This document shows, piece by piece, positions 37,401-52,400 of a stretch of 64,000 nucleotides of DNA (position 1 is the stretch's first letter; the number at the start of each line of letters is the position of its first letter). The DNA comes from Lichenostomus cassidix (Eukaryota > Chordata > Aves > Passeriformes > Meliphagidae). The stretch spans positions 57,982,491 through 58,046,490 of the forward strand of contig CM039182.1 of NCBI GenBank assembly GCA_008360975.2, read 5' to 3'. The notes below the pieces were generated by a model. It did not search any database. It saw only the letters and a program-made list of their open reading frames with translations, and had not been told where the DNA came from. The translations under genes and the position numbers were made by a program.

Positions 37401-40400
37401 GGCACTTCCTGAAATGAAGAAATTCCTTCTAAACAGAGCATTATATAACAAAGGGGATCATATGCTGGAACAGGTCCCTTAGGTTGTGGAGTTGCATTTA
37501 CTGACCATATTAAAAACCCAACTGAATATAGCCCTGAACATCCTGTTCTAGTTGCCTTCTCTTTGAGCAGTGGCAGGTGGACTAGATGATCTCCAGAGGT
37601 ACTTTCCCACCTCATCCACGCCCCAAGATGATTCTGGTGTTAAAGGACTTCTTAAGTTGTTGAACTTGAGCACATTAGGAATTTAATATTGAAAGCTTAA
37701 GCAATGCAAAATTAAAGTGGAAAATAGATTTTTTTTTTTTTTTTAAGTGAGGGGAAAACAATGAGTTGATACCTTCAAGTTTTGACACAATGATTTTTGT
37801 GCTCTAATTTCTCTGTAGAGTTATGCTCTGTAATTTCAAATTTGAACAGCCTTGAGGTTACCAAGTCCATGTACCTACTTTTTGGTAGGAGCAACTGTGT
37901 TTATGGTCCTTTCTGAGCAAGCACAATAGGTGCTTGTTTATTTTATTTTCATAACAATGATAATGAGATTGCATTCTTCTCCTTGGCTACAATAGCACAG
38001 CAACTAGGGTCCATGATATGTAGGAGGTCGTATTAGAAAGTCAGATTCTTTTCCTTCATCAAAGAAAGGGTAGATTAGAAAAATGCAAATTGACTTCATT
38101 TAAAAAATTTGAGACTGCAAGGTGCTACTAATCTTTCTGGAAAAGTCATCCCAAGGTGTTTAGTTTAGAGGATACATAGTGTTCCCTATGTGTAGGGAAG
38201 GACAAAGTAGGACAGGAAGACAAAGTGAAAGGGACAGATTGTGTCTGGTGTGGGTCATTTTCCATATAGGTTCAAGTCCTCACTTTATGACTGGAGATTT
38301 TCTGCTTCACGAGAGCCAAAAGGAGTAACTTTTGGAAAATATCCTATATAATCTGAAAAAGAACAGCGACTTTAATTTCTTTTCCCCTAGAAATTTATTA
38401 CCTGTGATTCCCTGGAAAACCATCTGTTTTGGTTGTTGTTTTGTAAATTAGGCTATTACATCATTTGTTTTAGATTGTCCTGTGCATGACAGAATTTTCC
38501 TAAATGTGAAAAAAGAAAATTATTTACTCTACCAACACTTACTAGCTGTTGCCTTCTTGTTGTTGGGTTTTTGGTTTTTTTTTTAATTCCTTCTCTGTCA
38601 ATGAGAATAAGTAAAACTTCCTATTTGAGCTAAATTTGTTGTCATTTTGCCAGCTCTCTCAGGTTGTTCTGCTCCGTGGTGTGGCCGAGGGATTGATAAA
38701 ATACTGCCAGGGTAGAACATGCATCACAGTGAAAGCTTGGTGGATTAGTTTTTCTTTGTGACATGACACAGCATTTTAAACATCAGGAACTCGGCTATCT
38801 CGGTGCCATTTCAGCCATGTAAGCTGTTGCCAAACTGACCTGTGCAATGAACGTGAATGCAGCAGCTGCCTACCTCGATGTAGGGAGGGATGGAGGAGGT
38901 CCTCAGTTCCTGGAGCGCAGCAACCAAGGCTGGATGAAAACCTAGTTCGGTTTGTAGTCAAAGAAATGTGCTGTGAAGAAGAGCCTTCTGATGGTAGTAC
39001 CAGCTCCAGATCTAGGATGGATGAGGCTGTCAGCCACAACTGGGGTGTTTAGGTCCCTGCTATCTGTGATTCTCTCCCTCACTCTCTTCTTATAATCTTC
39101 TATTTCTGTGAGTCTTTGCTAATCTGGAGCCTCCTTTACAACTGCTTCTAGGAATAGCTCCTTCTGGATATATAAACTATGTTCTCCTTTTTGTTGGGCA
39201 CTTGTTATTTATTTTTGTTACTCTGAAGTTTGGTATGTGGAGTAGGTTATTGTGTTGACTTCAAGGTTATTTAAGGATTTTTTTTTTCAGTGTTGGTAAT
39301 TTAATTTTCAAGACAGTACTTAATTAACTTGTGAATGATACATCGATCTCTTGTGCAAAGTCAACGTTATAGTTACTTGTAGGTGCAGAAATAACTTACT
39401 AAGGTTAATCTGTTTGAACAATGTTGAGACTTCCATAAAGTGAACTAATACTCTCTCAATTTACATAATGTACAGAACTATCCTGTATTATAGTAAATGC
39501 TTAGCACCCCATGTTATTTCTCATTGTCTGATTCTGTATGTGCAAATCCTTGCATCTCACTTGGGTCTTCTGAATGTTTTTTGTCAACTTTCCCAATGAC
39601 CTTTGGAAACTAGATAATATTTTTATCACCCTGAATGGATTCAAAGTCCATTTATTACTTTTGGTGAATCCTGCTGTATGCTTTTATACTTGGGTGGAAC
39701 TGGGTTAAGAAAGTACTTCAAAATACAAGGTTTTGCTACTTAAAATCTGACTTCTCATTGTTATTACATTAATTGAAAAAGTAGATAGATGTAAGATCCA
39801 TCGTATCTCAGGCAGTGAATTGAAAATATGGAGCCGAGATTGGTGTTGACATTTTTGAAGGAAGGATTCACCTGCTTTGGGGATGTGAATACCCAACACT
39901 AATGCTCATGTGCACCTGAGTATTTAAAACTTGCTACCGTCTAGTTTGTAGCTCTCTGCTGTACTTTCTGAAGTGTTTACATACAGATCCTTTTTGTCAT
40001 TAATTTTTGAAAGAATGTATAAATTTGTTGGTTCCCTATGAATCACCTCTCAGTGAGTCAGATCCCTAGTGCCAAAGTCCCTTGGCACTACTCTGGTATA
40101 ACTTGGTATGGGTATTTTGTATGGAGTGCAGGAAGGTTTGGGGTGCCAGGGTGGGAAATCTTGAACTGCAGACTTGTGCAGACACGAAAACGTGCGCTCC
40201 AGAAACTTCATTTGTGAAATTCCCCAGACGTAGTCCTTTCTTGTAGGTATCCTGTATCCAAGGAAAACAAAGCTCAAGATGCTGTGGCTTAGGCTGGCAA
40301 TTTAGTGAGTGAACTTTGTGATGCAAGCCCAATCTTGCACCATTACAGAGCACCTACACTGGGATAGCACTGGCATGGCTCTGTAAGTGCTCCTCCTTCT

Positions 40401-43400
40401 CCTCACTCTTCACTTTGTATATATCCAGTTTTATTAATTACATTTTTCTGGAGAGGTTTATGACTATATTCTGTATGTTCTGTAAGTGAGAAAAAAACAC
40501 TTTTCCTGAATCCTATTTCAATATATGTGCCCAGTATGCTGCTACTGTAATTTTTAACCTGTTTATCTAATACTTTATGGCATTTACTGGAATTTCCTAC
40601 AAGGAAGTTCATCCTATTATATTCTCCAGCTCTCAGTGTCTTTCCTCCCCTAGTCTCGGGGCTTGTTTGTTTAATAGACAATTTGGCAGACATCTGACAG
40701 TATTTGAAAGTTTTCTTTTTTTAAGTAGCTGTGCTAATTTCCACACAGAGTGGAAGCCACTCAGTGGAACAAATCCAATCACAATCTTATTTTGAAGTTA
40801 ATGACTTTTTAAAAAGTGTACTTTAAAAAATAGTCCTTAAATATGAAATACAAAATTATCTCGAGGATATGGTTTGAGACTGACTGCTTTGCAATGGTTT
40901 TTCTTTGGGATCAGCCTTAAAATGATACTGAAGATTTCTTTCCCTTGGTCTAGTTCAACTTTAGCCTTGCTAATCAGGAGGTTGAAAGTCTCCTGAAGGG
41001 CTGAAACACTGGAAGGAACTCTGCAGCCACATGGAGATGTCGTGCCCTATCATACACCATGTAAATTTAACTATCACTTTATTTTTTTGCTTATTTTGGT
41101 CTCAATGGGTAACATGAAAAGTGGACCTGTGTTGGTGTAATTGTTGGATATAAATGCAACACAAAGAAATTGCGCTAAGAAAGTCTTCTTACATAGCTGG
41201 TCTGTCACATCCTGTACCCTCTCTTCGTGTTCCATCGCGTTCCCCACCCTCCCACCTGCTTGCCATCAGTTTGCAAGTTCAGCATCAGGCCTCTTTTATG
41301 ACAGTCTTGTTTTCTTCAAAGGATGTGTGTGGCAAGAAATCACTGATGCGAACCACAACTGAAAATCCCCAAGCTCTGCCCTGGAGGCAGCGCCTTGCTG
41401 AGGGGATGTCTTTGGGAACAGGGTGGGCAAATGGGCTGCTGACTGTGACACCAGCTGGTAGGACAAGGCTGGCATTAGAGCCTGCTGAGGCTGGGCCGGC
41501 ATTACCACCACAGCCCAGGCCATGCTTCCCAGGGAAGCGGAGGGAAACTGTCCTGCTGCATCCTGTTTTGGCACCCCCAAAAACCTGTGGGCAGGATTCC
41601 ACCCCCCAGATGCTGTTTGGTCTGTGTTTCTGCATGTGAGTGTTGGCTGTTTGTCATTATATTTTCTAAAAGTTTTGTCTCCAGAGCTTCCACCTTAACC
41701 AGGCAGGTGCAGCTCAGCTCTGGCAGCTGTAAGGATGTAGGTTGCATGGCGGTGTTTCCAGGACTGCCCGGAGACACAAGCGCTCCTCACCTTGGGCAGT
41801 TGAGCAGTTGCGATGAAAACTGGGTGCAGTTTCCTGAAAACAACTTTTCATATTTCAACATGAAGTCGTAACCGGAGCTTTCAACCTTAGTACAGCGCAA
41901 AGCCATTGCTTCCAGTAAGAAGTAATTGTTTCGTATTTGGTGGAAAAAACTGCAATAAGAAAGATCTCAGATGATTCATTTCCTATGCAGCATAGGTGTA
42001 ATTCTCTTGGTTTGAGGCCAGAAACGTGGCTTATGCTTTGGTTTGTGTCTTGCACAACTGTTGTAATGTCCTTCCTCTTTTAGTGCAAAGAAAATATGAA
42101 GTACTGCAGCAGAGTAGGAAAACAAGATAAGCTGCATGTTTTGCCAATGGTTACTATACTGAGTGCAAGTCTGGTGGGGTGTGAGCTGATCCCATGGCAT
42201 TCCAGTAGACCCATGAGCAGAAAATGGAGTGATGTCAAACAGGGTTGTCCACTTACCTTGGTGCCAGAATTATGTTAGTGTTGGTAACTATGAGATAATC
42301 TGACTAGAAGGCAGATCAGGTCACATGAGATATCAGAATGCAAATCAAAGGTAGTTAGTGCATTAAGATTGTAATCCTGCTTCAGTAAAAGTGACCTGCT
42401 GTATAGATGCAGGGAGACACCACCATTTTTCATTGCTATGTTTCAGTACTTCCTTGATTGGGTTCAGGCCATTGTGTTTGATTTAAAAGTGGTTGAGGAT
42501 GTTGTTGTGTTCAGCCAGGCTCAAGATGAGAGTGAGAAGTGCCTCATTGGGGTGGCATCGATGCACAGCGCCACTAACACGGGAGCAAGCTACCCGTGCT
42601 CCAATTGCTGAGCATGCCTGAAAGCTGATGTATTCCTTTCAGTGGGTGTTGAAAATGGCTTTGTGGGATGTTCTGCAGCAATGACTGAGAGGCACTCATG
42701 GCACTTGCATTGCTTCTTCCTGCACATTCATCTTGAGAAGGGAAAGCTGTCGCTCAGTTCCTCTGCCTTGGCTTCTACTTTCAAACAAGAATTTGCTGCT
42801 GAAACTTGGCCACCCACATTTTAACTTTTTGGAGCTAAATAAAAGTCATAGGGTTTCATCTTTAAGTGCCTGCAGTTTGTGGCTTCCTTGACTCTTGGAT
42901 GCTTCTGGAGAAATCATGAAAATGGAAAATGGATAGAAATAGGATGGTTTAATTAGGCCGTGAAAGAAACTTCACCAGAGTAACAGATCAGCCTTCAGCC
43001 CTCAGTGTCAAATGCCTAATGGGGAGGTGCTGCATATGATCAGAATATCATTTAATTTGGTAATCGTGAGGTGCCTCTTACTGAATTATTAACCAAATTA
43101 AGACATACAAAAGGGATTTTCTTTTAATATGCATCTACATTAAAAACAAACAATTTCACTGTAGCTGAATTAAAAATTTCAATATGAGAGCTAGAGAAGA
43201 ATTTTCCTCAGTCAAAATTATAATAAGCTGTAAAATAAGGTGATAACTTAGGAAACAGAAATTGCTGTAATAGAAAGTACTTTTGGCTCTTTTTTAAAAC
43301 AGAGTTGCTGTTTTATGAGAAGAAAATTTGGGGATTTTGTGCTGGATTGGATTGATCAGGATGATTTCTGTAAGCTGTGTTTTCATTTGCTTTAAAATGA

Positions 43401-46400
43401 TTCTTTAAATTTTACTTTAAATACAAGCAGCTTGTCACTCAACTAATAGTCCCGATGAATGAGTAGCTCTTATTTCAGACTACTTTTCTGCCTTATGTTG
43501 ATTTTACAATGTATTCAATTTTTGAGGCACTATTTTTATATATCTTCTTGTATTTTTTTACCTCAGTCTTATGAATGGCTATGAGTAAAAGTGAATTTTG
43601 AGGTCCTGTTTTCATTAAAAGTGCCATTCTTGGTCTTGTTCCTCTTGTTCCTCTGTATGGGAATGCATACATGTGATAGAGAAGTAATATTTTTAAGAAG
43701 AGTTGAGAGGACTTTTAGAACTTTCCTTTTAAGGACATACTTTATTGTCTTTTACATGCAAATAGTTTAATTCTCAGATATTTCTTTATCTTCCTATTCT
43801 TTCCTTAAACCTCCTTTTAAACGTTTTATACTGTCAGAGTTAACTACTGAAACCAAGGGTAGTATGGTAGAAATTATTGGTATCTGTGTGTAGATCACTA
43901 GGGTAAATATTTCTTCATGGAAGATGGAAATCTGTCTCCCTTCCAGGAGTTTGAACTGCATATTTATTTCTGTTGAGCATTGAGGAGGTGGGTATAAAAT
44001 CAGTAGTCAGTAGGAATTTAAAGGCAGGAGCTCTGATACTCCTCTTGCATCTTCTTGCTGACCTTGAGTGTTTCCTTGCTTGTGAGCTGACCAGTGGAGA
44101 GACCTTCCTTGCTGAAAGTTCCCCTGCTTTCCTCTCTGCACTTCTCTCTATTTTCCAATCTTCCTGAATGTTTGCCATGCCCTCATCTGGGTGCAGCCCT
44201 CTGGCAGACACTCACGGCTCTCCACATACTAGGGTTTGTTCATTTCACTGTGTTCTAAATGCTCAGCCTGTATCCCTTCATTCAGTGGAAACATTTCCTT
44301 AGTGTATGAATATTTCTCTGCATTCACTCCAAGGTGTCCTTTTTCCTTTGCTTTCTCTCTAGTATTCCTTCCTCATCAAGCTCCAGTTTAATTCACCCTT
44401 TCATGTAATATATTTGCTTTCTTCTCTGCAGCTCCTGACCTCTGGAACAGCTTTCTAGAGTTCATGCCCCCAGAACCTCAGCTTTTAAATTGTATTTTTA
44501 AGTAACTGCTTGATTTAGAAAATGTGGAAGGAAGCCTGTGCAAAATGTGGGGGGATTGGTAAAGAACCCATGCTATGGCTTCCTTACTGCAGTCAAAATT
44601 TATCTGTGCTCCCTGGAAAGGCTTTCATCCCCTCCCCAGTAATATCAGCATTGTGGCGACATACAGAAAAGCTGCCATTTTATCTGCCCCTAGCAATTGT
44701 AGTATCTTCTAAAGACTACGCCAGGCTTAGTCATCGTCCCTTGCTTAACTTGCCCATCTTACTCCTTGATCTGAGACACCCACTGCTGAGCCCTAAGACA
44801 CATTTCTCTGACTTGCTGCTTAATTCACTGTCAGCTATCACGTAATATAAACAATATATTCCTTGCCAGGCATCGTCATTTCCAATCTTCCTGTTTTTCT
44901 AGGCCAGTCAATCCTAAACCGGAGTTGCTTTTCATCTCCTCATCCCGTTGTTTTTTGGAATAAGTTTTTATCTTCTGTCCCCATCTCAGCAGGCTTTGTC
45001 CCAGGTTACTTTCCTTCTCATTTGGAGGTCAACTTTTGTCCTTTTGTATATAAATCAGACTGCTGCTCCTCTAATATATCTTTAATGCATGCTAGGGGAG
45101 CAGGGCACTTAGATGTGTTTTTGGGCCTGGATGGCACCTCCAAGGAGATGGGATGTGCAGGCCCAAGAGCTGTGACAAGAGTTTCAAGTGGAATTTGGCT
45201 CTTTACACTTGTAATGAAAATGTACTGACTGCATTTTCCCAAGTGTTTTTAAATTTAGGGTTTTGGGGTTAATAGAATATGCCCAACTCGGATTGCTCTT
45301 CTGGCAAGTTTTATGTGCTTGCTAAAGCGTAGTGGGTGCAGAAATATTTCAGACAAAAGATTTTCTGAAGATAGCACCGGTAATGTAATTTTTCTCAGGT
45401 CTGTCTCTTGAACAGTGCAACTAACTTGCATCCAGTAAAGCTGAGAGGCACACCTAGCAGAAAAGATCTTAGTGTGCATAGTTTGGTAAGGTTATTCTCC
45501 ATGAATTTATCACTGGAAAGAATTAGAGGGTGAAAAATAAAAGTAAAAACTGCTTCTTCCCTCAAACTTAGAAATATATTTCTCATAGGAAATAAGGCTT
45601 TGGTTAGATGTGATGTGATCCTCGAAAACGGATGTTGTCTGCCTCACCTGGGCCCTGTGTTCTATCTTGAAAAAACCCTGTCCTGTCCCTTACCTGATGC
45701 TTAGTACTTACTTTTCTGTTACAAGGTAACACTCTGAATTTTTTTCTTTATTTCTAATTGCTGCCAGTTTCTTTCCCCAAGAGCTGATGTTGATTGCTGT
45801 GTGACATGACAGTGAAGCTGCTCAAATGTCAGTCTGATGCCCCAAGGGACGTAGGTGGGTGTCACACTGCTTCTGCTCAGCAGCTCTCAGTGCAGGCTCA
45901 TCTCCCACAAGGGATGACCCACCAGAAAAATCACTTCTGTTTTGGAGCAGGACTAAGTTACTGCTGGTAGGGACCTCTCAAACCAGCTTTCTGTGGGGGC
46001 TGATGAGGACATATCCATCAGGTGCTGCCCGCACCAGGGGAGCAGGGAGAGATCAGGCATGGAGGGAGGATGCAGAAGAGGTGGTGTCAGCAACCTGATA
46101 GACCCATGTAGCCATGAAACCAGACCAGCCCATTGAAGGGAATGGGCTATAATTTCCCGTTTACACCTTTTCCACCCCCTTTTTTAAGTAATACTGTTAC
46201 GTTTGCTCTTTCTCTTCTACAAGCACAGCCTGCCTCCAACCTCTTCTTAACAGTTAATCCATGAGGCTGAGCATTGAATTGTATCAGGTCCTGTCTATTT
46301 GAAAATACTTAGCTTATCCTAGGAGTCTAAACTATTTTCCTCTAGAGACAAGTGTTCTTATGAAAGACATTCTTGTGGGTTTGCTGCTGATGTTGGTTAT

Positions 46401-49400
46401 GGTAGCATCTGGATTTCTTTTCTCTTTTTTAAAAAGGGATTGAAGCTAAAAGGGCAAAACTACACAGGACTCAAGGTGCCACCAGTTTTTAGTGTTCTGC
46501 ACTGAACAGTGGATCTATAATTGTATCTGTATCAGGGAGTGCTCACAGTATTGGGAGAGAAACTTGAGTTAAAACAGTTGATTCCACAATTTTTACATCT
46601 TGACCGAGGGGTTAGGTGCGTGTCTGGTTCAGCTCCATGGGATGCTTTCCTGTTACTTTTATGTGTCTTGCTGGAATGTACTGGTTTGTGGCTTTACTTG
46701 TCTCATTGCTCCGTGTCTTTTGTGCTCCTTTCACAGTCCCCTTGCAGAGTCTGAGTTCCATGTATTGCACTCAGATTTCATGTCACTGAGAAGTTTTTAG
46801 TCCCCATGCTTCCTATTTGTCCCTGTCATTGGGATACTTCGTGCTGGTGTCCTTTGGCTTTTTACTTCTTAGCAGGTCCCTCATGCTGTGCCAGATGGTT
46901 GTGCATGCTATGATTGATGAAATAATACTAATTTGTACAAATAGTGCAAATAATGGAGTGCTTTAGCAAAAGTGACACAAATAAAGAGGTATTTTTAAAA
47001 GGCTCACTGATTCTGCTGATCACAGATCTTGAGACTTCTGAAGAGAAGCCAGATATCGGAAGGCACTATGAATAATTTTGGAGATGGGAGAGAGAAACTG
47101 TGAGTCATCCAGGATCTCTAGTGCAAACAAAACAGCACTAGAAAATCTTTAGTCTGTAATTCATGAAAGAAGAAACTGAGAGAATACACCACTTCAGTCC
47201 TGCATCTTATCAGTTATGAAGTTTGTAAAACAGGAAGGGGAAGTGAGCGTTTGCTGAGTGACGTGCAACATCTGGCCTGAAATTAAACATTCCTCAGGGT
47301 TTGCTGAAATTGCCTGTCAGTAATCGGGATCTTTAAAACGCCACTAAAATATTTTGCTCTGTATCTCTCTCAGGTTTTCTGTATGCTTTGTACCCTAAAA
47401 ACCAGCTGTCTTGTAGAGCTCTCTCTGTCATGGTGTGTTTTTTTCACTACCCCTACACTGTCTGTAGGTGCAGCGTGCTGGTGAGCCTGACAAGAGCGTG
47501 TTGTTTGTAACAGCCCCAGCATAAGCAGGCAGGCTTGTGCTGCTCTATGCAGCCAAAGGATGCTGTGTTCTCTCTGATTATTTGAAGTTCACGGGATAAA
47601 CTTACATTAAGTCTAACCACAAAAGCAGAGGCAAAATACTGTTGTTTGTGTCTTGAAAACAAGTTGAGACAAAAAGTTTTGATGTATAACCCAAACTTAA
47701 GTTTCTCTTCTGATGGAGAGAGCTGCAAATCTCTGGATTTTACGTTTTAAGCATTGCCCCTCCTTTTTACACCTGGTTTTGAGATTCTCTTTTATCTTTA
47801 ATTGTATCCTTTTGGCCTAGTCTTCCCACGCCCTGAATTGTTCCCTTTTCACCCCTCCTTCCTTTGCTCTTATAGTTCTCAGATTGGAAAAACACTTACA
47901 TAAAAAAGTGTGAAATGTATTTCTCCCAATGGAATAGCTGTAATCTTAATTTAATCCAATCACGTTGGCTAAACATATGAGCTGGACGCTTTGGTTAACG
48001 GTTGACCTTTTAGAAATCAGTGTCCTTGGATTACAGAGCTGAAGGGAGCAGAGGTGTTTCATGCCATTAGAAGCTGCCACCACTAGCGTGCTAGGAGTGT
48101 GGTACCTGTGTTGGTTAGGAGGATGCAGTTCAGTTTTGCTCTGTCACCAATGAATTTTGTGTCCCTTCACACAAAATGTAGAGAAGAGTGGCTTGAGTGC
48201 TCTGCACATGCTGTTACACCATGGGCTTGTACGAGTTTCATGTGCTTTAACTTGCCTTTTAATAAGTTTGAGGTTTGCAAGCAGAGTCTAATGGAAATGT
48301 GTTACTTAGCTATCCGTAAATAAATGCATATAAATTAATTTATTTAGAGCCTTCTGTTGGTCACAGACCCAAAGTAAAGTGCCTAAGACAAATCCACAAT
48401 ATAGAAATACCTGTCTACAACTCCACAGCAGAATGTACTGTTTTGTCTTGGTTCACTGAGGAGCAAAACATTACCCAGCCCTTTGGGGTGAATCTTAAAA
48501 AACAAGCAAATAAAGTACTCTGAATTACTCTACGTAACTGACTAAACAGCATTCTTCAGAAACAGTTATTTGCCTAAACTTGATTAGACCTAAAAATTCT
48601 TTTTCTTCTTTTTCCTATGTCTTCCAGGTAATGTGCTTTCTATTGTTAGGATAAAAAGTATCCCCATGTTTAATTTCAGTAACCTGAGTTGCAGGGAAGG
48701 GTATAGAATTGTTTCCAAAGATAGTATATAGTGTTTCTGTCTAGGAACAGAATTCAAATTGATGGTGGTTTTCATCGCAGTTAGTCTCTGTGTTGCATAG
48801 TTTAACAGTTCCATTCACTATTTTTGTTGTTCAAGATGTACACAGTTTTCCTTTGAGCATTTAGCTGATTTTCAGGCATCATCTTTCTATTACTGCTTTT
48901 GCTCCACGTTGCTTTTTTGTAGGCAGCATATGTGCTAGTTAATGTGAAATAAATGTAGTGGTTGTGCTTTCCATGAGGACAAGTTTTTGAGAGGCAGAGG
49001 AGAAGATTTGTCCAATGCTGCTTTTGATGTCATGTCTTGTATTTCACTGATGGGAAGTTCATAGTAGTGAAAATTACTGATCCTCTCAAGGCTATCCTTT
49101 CAAATAGTGAAGGGAAAAACATAATTTGCTCTAACACTCTTTTGCACAAACTTAGATGGATATAAGGAGTTTTTCAAAAGAAATGCAGCTTTGTGGGTTC
49201 GTACATGTAGGTGCTTGAAAGGCTGACTGTCTTTGTTTTTCTTAAATGGAATGTTCTAAACCCAAGTGAGGGTCGAAGTCTTTCATATCTAAGAAGGTCC
49301 AGACATGAAATACACCGTGCAATTTTCACTCAGCTTTTCAAATCTAAAAACATTAGTGAATTTTCAAATAAAAACCTCTTCAGCCTAGCCTCTGAGTGAC

Positions 49401-52400
49401 ATCTTTCAGTCCACCTTAGGCTTGCAGTAAATGTTTGTATTCCATTGTGATGCATGTGGGCTATGAACCTGTACTGATATCTTGCTTTGAAAAGTTCACC
49501 GCTCTCTTCCTTTCTTATAGTCCTAATACTGTGTTTGATAAAGTGAAATATACTTCTTAACAATCCATCAATTTAAAAAAAAAATTCTTTTTTTTAAACA
49601 GGCAAAACGAAGGCTGGAGCTAGGAGAAAGTGGCCACCAGTATCTTGCGGAAGGACTAAAGACTCCAAAGGGGAAAGGAAGAGCTGCAACAAGAAGTCCA
49701 GACAGTCCAAAAAGTAAGGGAACTTACAACATGCTGTCGTCAGTCTGCATTACCTAGCTTAGCGTGCAGCATGCAGGGGTTGCTGCAGGGCTGCTGAGAG
49801 GCTGCAGAGTCTTCTGGCTGCCAGGTGTGTCCCTCTGGCTGCTGGGCAGCCTGCATCCTCTCTGCCCAGGGCCTCCGCTTCAGCCAAGGACATGATGCTG
49901 GGATGCTCAGACGGGGTGGGTGCTGAGGAATGAGGGTGGTGTGATGGGATCAAATGCACAGTTACTAGGCGAGGCCCATCGGGCCAGCCTCCTCCTTCCC
50001 TGCTGGCGCTACAGCAGCTGCCTGCCAGGGCTTCTTTCTCTGGGCATGGATTTGCACAGTGGTAGCTGTGCCTCAGCAGTGCTGCACGATGAATGCTCTT
50101 TGTGGGATCCGAGCTGCCTTCTCTCCCTGCAGTGTGACTCTGGATAACGGAATTACTGCCACTGCCTAGTTGCTCTGAGTACTCATTTTTGCATATCTGC
50201 CTTGCCTTGGGCAGTGGGCTTCTTGAAACAGGAGCTGTGGGCTGTAGCTATCTTGTCTGGGGGATTTCATCCTTGCCAGATGGGGCAAGGAGAGGACTGG
50301 GGCAGCAGTGGTAGTGATGTCAGTGCAAGAGATGCCAAGGGGTCCCTCCTCACCAGTCTGCTGGCTTCTGTTGAGGCAGATAGGAAAGGTGAAATTAGAA
50401 ATACAAACTTAAAGCATAGAAGTTAAACAACCACAGTTGATTTAATTAAACTAAACTTCATTAAGCTAAATGAAGCATCTTTTATATTGAAGTGGATTCT
50501 TGTAGAAATTCAGAACTGTTTGGTGCATAGGATGCTGCTGCAGAGTTGCTAAGCCTGTACAAAGAACTTGGTGTGTGATGAGGAGCACATGCCATTTTAG
50601 GCGAAAGTCCAATCACTTCTTGCCCTTATCACTCTGATCCTCTTACTCTTTTCCAAACCCCAGCCAAAATGTAAACAAACCAACCACCCTCCTCTAAATC
50701 CACAAGGTCGTGTAAGTGATGTGAATGAGATTTAGATGAGTTGTTGGGAAGAAATTCTTTCCTCGCAGGTTGGTGAGGCACTGGAACAGGTTGCCCAGAG
50801 AAGCAGTGGATGCCTCATCCCTGGAAGTGTTTCAAGGCCAGGTTGGATGGGGCTCTGAGCAATCTGGTCTAGTGGGAGGTGTCCCTACCCATGGCAGGGA
50901 GGGTGGAACTAGATGATCTCTTAGTTCCCTTCCAACCCAAACCTTTCTATGAATATTCTTCCATTCCCAGAGCAGACGAGCCTTGAATCTATGCATAGAA
51001 ATACAGCTAGCTGGTTTTCTTTGCAAAGATGCAACATCTTTTCATTGAAAAGCCATCGTATTGTTCAAAATACTTCAGGGTAGTCTGAAGGCTCACTCTC
51101 AGGTATGACTTTCAGTTTTGACTGATTACTGCAGTTTAATGTGTGACCTGACCCTTGAAAACATGGAAGAGACCACCAGATGAGCCTGAGTTCCATCCTG
51201 CATAATACTGGAAGCAAATGAAGGGTTTGAGCTGTACCAGCCCAGCAGACTTGTAATAATGGCTGGCTCACTTCCCTTGACAGAAAGGCCTCGAAAGTTT
51301 AGAATTAAAAATCATTCTGATCCAAGTATTTAAACTCTTAAAAGCACATCTGTTAAGTATAGAGATGCTGCATTTGTGCATGGAAACCATGAATTGGTCC
51401 AAGCCATTTGCTGACTTCTAATTTAGAAGAAATTGATACTCTCTCCCAATTTGAGCGTTGTTTGTATGGAACAATGATGATTCTAAATTGTATTTTACAT
51501 CAGTCACCTCTAATTCACTTGAGTTTTCTCAAGCTGTGGAGTCTGATACTGATGGAATCTGTCATTTTGTTCACCCACTGAAGTACACCTAAGTCCTGCT
51601 TAATTGCATATGAAACACTTATCTCACATGAGGGGGAAATCAAACCCTGATGAAAGCTGGCTATCAGCCTGATGAAGGAGAGTCACTGGGGATTTTTGGG
51701 TTTGCTGCCAGGATAAACAGATACTAGAAATACAATTATGAATTCACATAGTAAAAGCCTAAGCAGTATATATACACTATATGTATCTGTCAGACTACTG
51801 GAAATATTTGCATTTTAAAGAACATACATATTTGCTCATGTACGTGTGACTTTTGGAAAAGTACATCTTGAAATACAAATACATAGTGGTAAGTTGTGTC
51901 TTAATGCAGAGGTATGAGAGATTTCTTAAGTACAAATGAAAGAAGTAACTGTGATATATATCCTTTCATTTTTGGTTGCTGCTTTCAGAACCAAAATGAG
52001 AAAAACCTGATGTAACTTTCTTTTTCCTTTTTCTTCCAAGCTCCAAAATCTCCTTCAGAAAAGACTCGGTATGATACATCCCTTGGCCTTCTTACAAAGA
52101 AGTTCATTCAGTTGCTGAGCCAATCTCCTGATGGGGTCCTAGATTTGAACAGAGCAGCAGAGGTCCTCAAGGTACAAAAAAGGAGGATTTACGATATCAC
52201 CAATGTACTGGAAGGCATCCATCTCATTAAGAAAAAATCCAAAAATAACATTCAGTGGATGTAAGTATTCATTATCCTTTTCCATCCCTGCTGGCTGATT
52301 TCACTATCACAGGGCAGCAGTGCTTTTCTTCTCCCACCTTCCATTCTAACACTTTGCTCCAAGCAATCATCCAAAATGCCTTCCAACAGGATAAAGTTCA

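Noticed and set aside
41154..41639. Open frame of 161 codons in intron 1
   Set aside because: No family resemblance, no splice signals and no obvious promoter. Likely chance in a locally GC-richer patch.
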